Shown piece after piece: positions 34,297 through 43,801 of a stretch of DNA of 64,000 nt. Numbering within the stretch: the first letter of the stretch is position 1; each line of letters opens with the position of its first letter. The position numbers and the translations under genes were made by a program. This stretch comes from Perilla frutescens (lineage: Eukaryota; Streptophyta; Magnoliopsida; Lamiales; Lamiaceae), in contig BRKX01000012.1 in the NCBI GenBank assembly GCA_026008535.1, positions 28,053,848 through 28,117,847 on the forward strand, read 5' to 3'. A model generated the notes under the pieces. It was not told the origin of the DNA, searched no databases, and worked only from the letters and a program-made list of their open reading frames with translations.

Positions 34297-36105
34297 TCAT
34301 GAGGCAAGTTCAGGGGTAACAGATCTGCCCCTGTCGAAAGGAATCGTCTCCATCCCCACACCCTTATGTTTCTTCAAAAACTCAACCAACCTTGCTTCTT
34401 GTCCCTTTAGCTCCAGCACTGGGGTCTTCACATGAGATGGTAAAAACGGCTCTGAGTTAGTCGGTAAGGGCATACGGCCCATCAGATTTTGAATTGGAAA
34501 TTCACTGGGGGTATACAGTTGCATTATGATGTCTCGAATCTTCTCATCTTCTTCTGTTATTGCAGCGGTTTCAGTCAGCCCACCAAAAGGTACCTTCTTG
34601 AATAGCTCGAGGATCTCCTTTTCATCATCCTCCTTCTTATTTTGAACCAATCTGGAAGGAAAAAGAGCTGCAATCAGAGGGTTAAAAATTTTAGATTCAA
34701 CACTGACCTTAGGTGGAGTGAGTTCGGCAGTTGGTTCGTCCTCTGCTCTGGGAGGGTTTTCCGGCTCTGCAGTATGTCCATACTGCTCCTTTACTTTCTT
34801 CTTAGCCTCCAACTCAGCTAAATCCTCCGTACTTCTCAAAGTGACAGCGCAAACATGCGCTCTTAGATTCATTTTAGTTTGGGATGAGAGTTTGCCTTGA
34901 TTCGCCTACATCTTGTTCATTTGAGTGGCGAGCTGAGTGATCTGTGTGCCCATACTCCCTAGGGCAGCTTGCGTCTCCTGCTGGAATGCTTTCTGGCTTT
35001 GTGCCAAACTATTGACAAGGGCACTACTCTGCTCTAGACACTTCATAATTTCACTCATACTGGGCGTAGGCTTGTCAGTATGCCCATACGGACCACCCTG
35101 CGGCTGCATCCAACTGGAATTAGGATGGTCTCTCCAGCCTAGGTTAAACGTATTTGAGTACGGGTCATAATTCCTCCATCTCATGGCATCTTGTTATGCA
35201 TCACCGGACCCATAACATGCTTGCTCGGTTAGAGAATTTTGCAAGGTAGGACAAGCATTAGTGAAATGGCTATTCTCTGAGTAGACTCCACAGCGGATAT
35301 TTTGAGCTTGCGCCACAGCTAGACTTCGAACCAGAGAAGTCAGAGCATCGATCTTTTCATTGACACCGGAGCTTTCAACTCGCTCAATCCCCTTCACAGG
35401 TCTATAGCGATCATCATCCTCATCTTCGTACTGTTGACCTCTAGAAACCATGTCAATTATCAGCTGCTTAGCATCGACCAGTGTTTTGTTGGTGAGAGAT
35501 CCTCCACTGGCAGTATCAATGATCTTTCTGTCAAAAGTAGACATGCCACGGTAAAAATAATTGGTTAGTAGTTGATAATCTGTGAACCCGTGGTCTGGGC
35601 ACTTGCGACATAGCTGCTGGAACCGCTCCTAGTACTCGGCTAAGCTCTCGTTTTACTTCTGTTTGATGCTACTAATTGCCATCCTCAGGTTTGCAGCTCG
35701 GGACTCCGGAAAGAACTTACGTAGGAATTGTCCCTCTAGCTCATTCCAAGTAGTGATCGACCTAGATGGAAGATCAAATAACCAATCCCTAGATCTGCTC
35801 TGCAAGGTATGAGAGAAAGTTAGTAACCTTAGATTATCAGTTGTAAAACCTTGAGGACGCAGGGTGGAGCAGACGAGGTCAAATTCGGACAAGTGCTTAT
35901 GCGCACTCTCTCCTGGCAGATCACTGAACTTTGGCAACACTTGTATAAATCCGGGTCTGATCTCCGAGTTGTTTGTAATAGGGGGTAGTACGATGCAAAT
36001 GGGCCTATTGTTTCTGTGGCGACCAAGCTCTTTTATGAGAGGTTCAGGTTCGGGAGCATTTACGAGAGCTTGATTCCCGTTGTTAGCCATGTTTCCCTCG
36101 AACAA
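34297..36105 (-). pseudogene. gag of the gag-only element
   Basis: Retrotrans_gag-type capsid gene in one frame over 1.8 kb, starting near MFEGNMANNG (36105) with LPKFSDLPGESAHKHL and WNELEGQFLRKFFP as capsid blocks. The region after it is Gln-rich with a degenerate knuckle-like CGVYSENSHFTNAC. In-frame stops at 35653-35655 (TAA), 35629-35631 (TAG), 35194-35196 (TAA) and 34906-34908 (TAG) break it. All are one transition away from Gln or Trp codons. No protease or polymerase follows. The product would package element RNA; this copy is dead. Confidence 0.88.
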
Positions 36106-36168
36106 AATAAAATAAAGAAAAAAAAATACAAACTGAAAATATAAGAATAATTACTGCTTAAAAACCGA

Positions 36169-36186
36169 TCCCCGACAACAGCGCCA
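36169..36186 (-). other. Primer binding site, tRNA-Asp type
   Basis: Minus strand TGGCGCTGTTGTCGGGGA, five bases inside the 5' LTR, is two transitions from the perfect complement of the plant tRNA-Asp 3' end. Confidence 0.85.
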
Positions 36187-36191
36187 AAATT

Positions 36192-37553
36192 TGGTGCGTC
36201 GTTTTACACCAAAAATAAATTCCCCGACAGCAGTCGGTATGCCCTTACTGCACAGTACAGCGATGAGCGAGATCGTCTCCCAAAGGACCGGCGAGAATTA
36301 CTCTATACTTCCAAATCTGTAGGACCAAACTTTCAAGGGGTTTTATGATTTTAAAATAAACTGAACGAAAATAATAAATAAATAGAAAAAATAAATGCAC
36401 GAGTAAATAAAGCGAACGAGTTTTAAATATGAGAAGAAGTATTCCGAATTCCAATTAACTCCACCCTAGCTTACCTAAACCGATCCTCGATGCAAAGATA
36501 AATTCAATTAACACATGCAAATCAGTTATAACTACCGAAGACACTTACTGGTTTCTCGATAATCAGGAAGACACTTCACCAATTATTTCTCTAATCGACT
36601 GACAACCGTAAGAGTCACTCTATAGATTTAATGAGCCGACAACATTGAGCACTAGAGAAACCTGATTTATAATTAACAGACTCTGACACAGGACCGTTAA
36701 ATTAAGACTGTTATTCCACTAGTTCTGAAGAACCGTTTCACCACTAATTAAACTTAAACCATAATTACGGATGACCGGTTTAATTGACTATTAATTAATT
36801 CCGATTCACTAAATATTCGCGACTACCTAACAATATCGAAACAATTAACGACTTGAAATACCGAAAATAACAGATGCATGCAAATAATTAAAATAGAAAA
36901 GCACTTAGATCTCACAGTTTAGCTAGGCCAGGGCTTCGTTAATTGTCACCGGAATAAAAAGAACTTAGCTTGATTGCATAATTAAATCAAACCTCCAAAG
37001 TAGCGAAAAGCAGAACATGATGAAAAGAATGAAATAAAAGAACGAGAATAAAATCTATTGCGCCACGTCTCTCTCTGCTGCTGCGTTGCGGCGTGTTGAA
37101 TGAAAATCAAAATAGAGATAAGTCCTAATCTATATATAATATCCTTAATAAAATAGTATTTAACATGGAAATAAAATCCTAGTCTATCTCAACTGGGTAA
37201 TTGCCAAGATGAGGACTCTTGAGGCGGTGGAGAAGGTTATTTCCGCTCCGAGGTCGTGGGCTTGAGTAAAATTCGCGCTCAGGCCCAAACTCTTCGCGCT
37301 CAGGCCCAGAATCTGTCATCTCAGTACCTCACTCAGGCAGTATGCCCATACGGTCTGGCTTCCAGGCAGTATGCCCATACGGCGTACTTTCCAGACTCTC
37401 CACAATCTTGGCCAATTTCTTCATATATGTGTTAATCACCTGAAATCATTCCCAAAACACATTTTCTTCCATAAAACATGATCATGAGGCAATTAACATA
37501 TCAAAACAATACCAAAAATAGCCCAAAATATGTATGTAAATATAGCCCAATCA
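36192..37553 (-). repeat. 5' LTR of the gag-only element
   Basis: Direct repeat of 31313-32695, with GTATGCCCATAC at 37340-37351 and 37369-37380. Confidence 0.93.
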
Positions 37554-37816
37554 ATAGCCTTGCTTTGGACTGTAGAAATGATGTTGTCGCCGGAGATGGT
37601 TGCGTTGTAGTAGAACTCCGTAACATGGGAATGTAAGTGCTTGAGCGGCATGATCGTCAAAAATGGCAGCAGGCCAGTTGCCTCCAATGGCCTATAAATG
37701 CTTTGAAATTTGTCTGAGCCGAGACGTGCGTTAAGATACTCTAGACTTAGAATCTTATCTTTTTTCAGCTTCTTAATAAGTAGATTTGCATCTACCGTCT
37801 GAAATGGGGGCTTCAT

Positions 37817-38486
37817 ATCTGCAAAAAGATGTTGTTTTAGTTAAGATAGCAAGTGTTTTTGAGGAGAGAGGGAAGGCTAGCCAATGATCAAAGCAAGAGA
37901 GAGAAAGAGAGTGCTGATGATCGGAGCCTTCATCTCCTTGCACATATTTATTCAGCTTTTGCATGCAGGAATTGAGGGCACTCGATTGCTTTTCTTAGCT
38001 GATCAGCCATCCGATTTGATGGATGCTTAGCTGAATTAATGATGCTTACATCTCAGCCGTTTGATGAAGAAGTAACTTTATGATCTTGTGGCTAAGAAGT
38101 AGCGACTTTGAAAATGGGGTAGTTGCCATAAATAGCAAAATATTTTCTGCAGATCTTGCTATTTATATCTAAGTAAAAAAATATTTTCTTTTTCAATTTT
38201 GAAGAGTTGATTTAATATCAACGCAGAGATATTAATTGCAGCATTGTGAGATAGAACCCTATTTTCAAATTGTAACCATTGAGTATAATATAAGAAATTT
38301 CATAATCGCAACTGTAAGAATGTAATTATGATAAGCTTTGAAAAATAAAAAATAAAAAAAAATTTATCCGGATTCAGTTGGGATACAGTCCAACTGATTG
38401 ACTGCTCGTCAGTTGAATGATCAGTTGAGTCTCGCTTCTCAGTTGTCGCTGAAGAACTGGCTGAAGCTGTAATTGAACTGAATTGA
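37817..38486 (-). other. Spacer between ORF B and ORF A
   Basis: AT-rich, non-coding sequence of the giant Copia. An alternative frame runs open from 38647 to 38300 and is Ser/Thr-rich, overlapping the end of ORF B; it may be a frameshifted tail of ORF B. Confidence 0.5.
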
Positions 38487-40319
38487 TCAGTTGGCTTGAT
38501 CAGTTGCTTGGCTTTCAGTAGACAGTTTCCGCTTCTTGAAGGGCCTAGCCGGACTGGCTGCACTGCTTCTATTGGAGAGAGTTTTGGTCTTTGGCAGTTC
38601 AGGCCTTGCAGTCCTCCGGGCTTGGTGAAGGTGAAGCTGGATGGCAACTGACGAGTTTTTCATCCTTTGACTAAGGGATTGTGAAGTTCCCTTTGGCGAT
38701 GATTGAAACTGATCATTTTTCATAAGCAATTGCATGCCTTTTGAGCTAGATGTGAGCAGTGGAGTGACATAGCTCTTGGATAGGAGGCTTGGTGATGTGG
38801 CAGTGTCTTCATCATCACTATCGCTCTCGTCAGCACACCTTGGATTCTTCTGGGTAGCCACAGCTTCAGTATGTGATAGATGTGGTTCTATCCTTTCGAC
38901 GACCGGTGGAGTTTATCGGGATGGCTCAGCTGACTGAATTGATAGATTATCAAAGTTCAGTTTTCGACAAAGCGAGCCAGTTGGGTAGTTGACTGGTTGA
39001 TCTGCAGTTCCAACTGCTTGAGGCATGATGTTGGTCTTGATTTCTGCTAATAAGGCGGTGGCTGGAATCTTGTTAACAAGCCGGTGATTCATGATGTGCT
39101 GGACTTGCACAATGGTTGGAGAGAATGGATTTGACGATCCTATCCATTTAATGCTCCATATTTCTTCACGTTGCCAGTAGCTCATGCCATGAAAGGCAGT
39201 TAGCAAGAAGTGAGATTGGATAGATATAGAATGTCTCCATTTATACCAGTAGAAATACCGGTGGAGTTGTTTGAACAACTCTTGATCACGTTGTGCAACG
39301 AAAGCAAAGTGAGTGAGAAGGAGATTGGTCACTTCCTTTTGTGCACCTTTGACTGCATATTCACCACTATAAAATGTGCGAATATTCTCTTCAGTCTGCT
39401 GGAGAAGAAGGCATGTACTTCTGAAGTAGTCCGCTCCGTAGTTTGGATGAGGGATTCCAATGAATGGAATAAGCTCATCTGGATCAGAGCAAATCTGGAA
39501 ATCAACTGGTGATCCGTTCTTTGATTTTGGAGACTGAACATCGTTGGCAGTTGAGTTGCTCGAAGAGGGGTTGCCTGTCTTGGCTTTGGCTTTTCTCTTT
39601 TTCCTTAGTGACTGAAGATGAGCAGTTCCTTTCTTGGGAATCCAGTCAGAGATATGAACTGGTAGTGACTCATCATTTGGAAGCTTCAACAGGTCTTCAA
39701 GCATTTTACTCATTCTTAGAACAAGTCCGACCTTGGACTCAAATTTACCAGAGTTCTTTGAGTCAGAGGCCTTGATGACTTGATGCTTGAATTGTTGAAA
39801 GAGAAATTCTGCCCAGTTTGTTTGTCGCCCTTCAGCAAGGTGAATCATAACCTTGTATCTTTCTTGGGTGAGTTGACTCAGGCTTCTAATGGCCCCGAAC
39901 ATCATCTTGTTCGTTATGTCAAGTAGAACTCCATACTCGGGCTTCAGGTTAGTTTTAGCGGTTGTAAAACTGAATTGCTTGTCGCAGGTTGAAGCTTTCC
40001 ATTCTCTCCAGTATGACTCTGCAGATTCCTTTAGATCTTGAACGGATGAACCTTCCTGTGGAAGTTGGAACACTTCTGCAATTGTCCTTTCAGTGATTTG
40101 AAGTGGCCGTCCTTGAATCACTGATGACACTATCTTTCCATCTGCAGATAATTTTGCTTGAAGCAAAAATTCACTCACCAAATTTTGTCTAAAGAACTTT
40201 GATGGTGTTTCCAGGTAGTAAAGAATTTCTGTTTTGTGAAGATTTGACAGAAGGATTGGGTTGTTTGATTCATCTAGAATCAATTGAAATTTCTTCATAT
40301 CAAGGAATTTATCTCTCAT
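38487..40319 (-). CDS. ORF B of the giant Copia (paralogue of ORFs A and C)
   Basis: Middle of three related ORFs. 40319-38913 is open for 468 residues, then a TAA at 38913-38915 and further open, Ser/Lys-rich sequence to 38487 in the same frame. Conserved blocks: ILYYLETPSKFF, LVSEFLLQAKL, ITERTIAEVFQLP (about residues 30-95), LLDITNKMMFGAI and WAEFLFQQFKHQV (about 135-180), then a basic RKKRKAKAK linker. The second half has LIPFIGIPHPNYGADYF, FKQLHRYFYWYKWRH and FHGMSYWQREEIWSIKW. It is rich in Gln, Ser and aromatic residues, with no enzyme motif, signal peptide or clear membrane segment. It is the best preserved of the three. Function is unknown; its position matches the envelope-like ORFs of Sireviruses. 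Confidence 0.75.
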
Positions 40320-40686
40320 AAGCTGTTCCTTGAAGGAATTTGAAGATCTGGATAGTTCGGCCTGAGATTTTGGGAATTTAAGATCTTTTGAGAGAGAGTT
40401 TTTGAGATTGTAGACGGAGGGGGCTTTTTGAGAGGTTTGAAAGAGAGGGGCTTTTTATGAGTGTTTGGACAGGTTCATAGATCTGATGGTTGGAATGGTA
40501 CTAGTCTCTGGTCTCTTTTGGTCATTGGCAATTAATGACTTTGACACGTGTCATTGTTTTGCAACGGTCATAATTTCAAAATAAATTGAAATAAAAAAGA
40601 TAAACTTTTATAAATATGTCAAAAGATAATTTCAAACTGCTTAACAAGAAGTACACTTAGGGCTTTTCTAATCAGGTTTAATTTGA
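40320..40686 (-). other. Spacer between ORF C and ORF B
   Basis: Non-coding giant-Copia sequence, about 370 bp, AT-rich, with purine-rich minus-strand complements near 40390-40450. It may contain a leader or promoter for ORF B; nothing definite is seen. Confidence 0.45.
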
Positions 40687-43014
40687 TCAGCCACTTAGTC
40701 CTTCTAGCGGTTCAGTGAGGTCCTCTTCTTCATCCTCATCACTGCTTTCTGACTCAGTTTCAGCTGATTGGAGCCTTGGATGGGCTTGCAGCTGCTTGAT
40801 CTGCTCTGTGTGCAGTTTAACTTGTTGCTGCAGGGATTGGATCAGATCTTCATAATACGGAGGGAGCTGGACTATTGAACTGCTTGGCTGAGCGTTGAAC
40901 TGAGCTGCTCTAGAGTCCACTTCCTCTCCTGCTTTAGTTCCAACTAGTTCCCCGCAAGGAACTGTATGGGATATTTCGTCTGCTTCCACACTTGTTTGGT
41001 AGACAAGTTGATCATTTCTTTAACCTGTCTGATCAGCTGACTTGTCTGTAAGAGCTAGCTCTGGATCAGCTGGAGGAATAGACGATGTGATTCCTCTCTC
41101 AGCAGTTGGATCTTATGCTGTAGCTGTCTGGGTTTCAGCTGCCTTTTCAAGTTGATGAGTCTTCTCAGCTGATTCTTCAGGAATAATGTTGATTTCAACT
41201 TCAGCTTCGTGAGGAGGTTTCTCAGGGTGAAGTTCTCTCATAACCTCATCAATGATATCATCCTCTGAGTTGTATATTTGATCGCTCACGGTAGTTGATG
41301 GCTGTCCAGTTTGATGGCTTTGTGATTTCTTCATTAATTAATTGAATAGCCATTTGTGTTGAACATGGGGTTGCGACCATCTTTCTTGTTCCATTTCTGT
41401 AGTGATGACTGGCAATGTTAAGCTTTGAATCTTGCACAGTTCATCAAACACGTCTTTCATCGATCCTTCAGCTGGGTTTGAGAACTCTTTCCTCAATTGT
41501 AGCTGCCTCATAAGGTGTTTGCCCTTAGTGATACTTGCGTTCTCACTATCCGTCCACCATAGACTCTATTCTTCTTCTCGCCTCCAGAAGCTCATCCCAT
41601 GGAATACGAGCAATGAGAGGAAAGGCTCTGACTAATATACATGTCTCCATAAAAACCAGTATATGTACCTGGTCAAGATGTGATAGAGCTCCTCATGACC
41701 AGTTAGTTCCTGGGCGAAGTGTTGAGCCATGTGCTTTTGTGTGGTTTCATCAGCCCATTTCTTCACGGACTCTCCTTGTGAGTAGGCTCTTATATTTCCT
41801 TCAACTTGGGCCATTGGTGGGCACGTCATTTGGAAGTCATTAGCTCCAGCTCCTTTGTGAGGAATCCCTCTTGCAGGGATGATATCTTCTGGATTTTCGC
41901 ACGGAGCTGTATCTTCAACAGTTAAATTTGTTGGGATTGTTGGATCTTGTATAGAGCTTGATTCCTTTCTTCTTCTTGATTGAGAAAGTAAGATTCTTCT
42001 CCTTTTTAGTTGACCAGCTTGTTTCTTCTTTTGATCTGATCTGACAGTTGCTTGCCTAGCTGATTGTCCGATGATGTCAGTTCTGGTGACAACTGAGCTT
42101 TGTTGCCTGAATCTCTGAGCTATAGGGATGTCATCATCAGAGTCATCAGTAACTGGCTTCTTTCCCTTACCTTCAGCTGTAGGCTTCTTTCTCTTTTGCT
42201 GGTCAATTTGTTTAGGATCAATCTCCACAATTTTGAGAGGTTTCCAAATGAAGTCATTACTGACTATATATTTAAACTCTGTTTCCTCAGCTATCCAAGG
42301 AAACTGCTTCTCCAAAATGATGCTGACCCGACTGATATATCCAATTCGTTGAGGGAATTTCTCACTATCCTAGCTTCTCTCAATGATATCAACATATCTC
42401 TTCAGTTGTTCGAAGAAATATTGTGCCCGGTTGATCTCCATTCGGTTGTAGATGGTGGCGCAGATTTTGTACTTTGTTGCTGACATTTCAGACTGACTGC
42501 CAGTTGTTCCTACCATTATCTTTGAGGCGATGGTAGCAAGCACCTGAAATTCATCTTGCAGTTTTGAGATGAGATGATTGCTCTTATATGGTTGAGTTTC
42601 GCCTTCCTTTTTCCAGAAATCATAAGCTTCCTGGAAATTGACTTGAACGTCTTCTTGCTTGAGTCCGTTGTTGGGTAGATCGAACATGTTACTCAGAGAC
42701 TCAGCTGTCACGATAATAACTTGTCCTCTTACTCCCGATCTGATTTCTTTGGGATCTGACGATCCATTTGAATTTAAGTAAAATTCAGCAACTGGTTCTG
42801 TGTAAATCCGTTCTGGAAATACCTCCAGGAACTTCTTCAGCTTGGCCTGAGAAAGCTTTTCGACGATCATTCTGCTGAGAGGGGAAGCTTTACAGGCTTG
42901 AAGGAATCCGACTGGATTGAAAAACTTGTCTCTGTCAAGTTTTTCGCAGAATACTGTAGAATCTTCTCTAGACTGACGGAAATTGAATCTTCTGCGAGTT
43001 GGGTTTTGAGCCAT
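40687..43014 (-). pseudogene. ORF C of the giant Copia (first after pol)
   Basis: Proximal member of the three related ORFs, starting MAQNPTRRRFNFRQ. One frame runs the whole 2.3 kb (about 775 codons) with several in-frame stops, for example TAG at 42370-42372, 41632-41634 and 41113-41115. Shared blocks: EPVAEFYLNSNG, VTAESLSNMFDLP, LATIASKIMVG, AQYFFEQLKRYV, IIPARGIPHKGAGANDF, YHILTRYIYWFLWRH and FHGMSFWRREE. The C-terminus is a likely coiled coil (DLIQSLQQQVKLHTEQIKQL) followed by an acidic stretch. That layout matches the C-terminus of the single ORF3 in the element at 3246-12473. Stops are mostly TAG, consistent with C-to-T decay. Function unknown. Confidence 0.8.
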
Positions 43015-43801
43015 AATTCTTTGAAGAGAGATTAATTTGAGAGGCTGAGGAATTGATCTTTCAGGGCTGAAGAGCTTTTATTTTTGACGAGAGATAGATA
43101 GAAAAAGATAGATCTTTAGTAAAAATCGGGAAGCTTATCTCGAGTATTCAACCGCCTTATTTATATAGAGAGATTGGGCTCATCCAACGGTTGTGTCGCT
43201 TCATATGCCCAAAATCAACGGTCGGATTAATTCAATCGACCCGTCGATTGGCTTTTCATTTCTATCCGTTGGGGATAAATTGAAGGAGGAGAGAGAAAGT
43301 TCAACGGTAATATTTGAGCGATACGTGTTTTTACCGTTTCTAATATTGAAATTTTTTGAACTTATCTTTTCTCTCTAGCAGCTTCTCTTTGGCTTGAAAC
43401 TGATTACGTCATCAGTTGGCTTTGACTATAACTGATGATCTTTCTATTGATCAGTTCCAACTGAGATATCTTCTCATCAGTTCTGAACTGGTCTTTACTG
43501 CATGGACCTTCATTTAGCTGCTTCTCAGTTCAGCTGTTCTCCTTCAGCTGGTCTTTTGAACTGATGTCTCCTTTTGAGTTGATTCTAGTTCCTATGATTC
43601 CTTCATCAGTTTGATCAGTTTGTAGCTGGTATGTTCTGCACAGCTGACTGGATCATCAGTTTGAGCAAATGAACTGATGATTTATTTGAGCTCATGGGGT
43701 AAACTGATCATCTCCAGTTTACTTTTCTCTCCACAGCTTATTACTTTTACTTCAAACTGATGGTGCATGTGTCCAACTGATCAGTTTTTCGCCTTTTTGG
43801 T
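43015..43801 (-). other. Spacer between RNase H and ORF C
   Basis: Non-coding internal sequence of the giant Copia, dense in AACTGA, TGATCAGTT and CAGCTG motifs like its LTRs. No ORF is seen. Confidence 0.55.

Larger units (their letters stand above)
31313..37553 (-). mobile_element. Gag-only LTR element (TR-GAG type) nested in ORF A
   Basis: LTRs at 31313-32695 (1383 bp) and 36192-37553 (1362 bp) are flanked by the target duplication ATAGC (31308-31312 and 37554-37558). The PBS matches the 3' end of tRNA-Asp, as in Athila/Tat-type Gypsy elements. Internally there is only a gag gene (36105-34297) and 1.6 kb of non-coding DNA; no protease, RT or integrase is visible. This fits the non-autonomous 'terminal repeat with gag' class, which must borrow enzymes from a Gypsy partner. 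It is the youngest tier of the nest by topology. Confidence 0.93.
29990..37816 (-). pseudogene. ORF A of the giant Copia, split by a gag-only element
   Basis: Distal of the three related ORFs after pol. The N-terminal part (37816-37554, starting MKPPFQTVDANLLIKK) and the C-terminal part (31307-29990, 437 residues open) are separated by the insertion at 31313-37553, and both lie in one frame. The break falls within the conserved block that begins VTEFYYN and ends HLPG. Later conserved blocks are LLDITGHILHG, WASFILAQLRANV and DQMRRYLQYHIWRF. The tail is acidic and Lys/Asp-rich. Apart from the insertion no stop is seen, so ORF A was open when it was hit. Function unknown; I see no catalytic motif. 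Confidence 0.8.
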
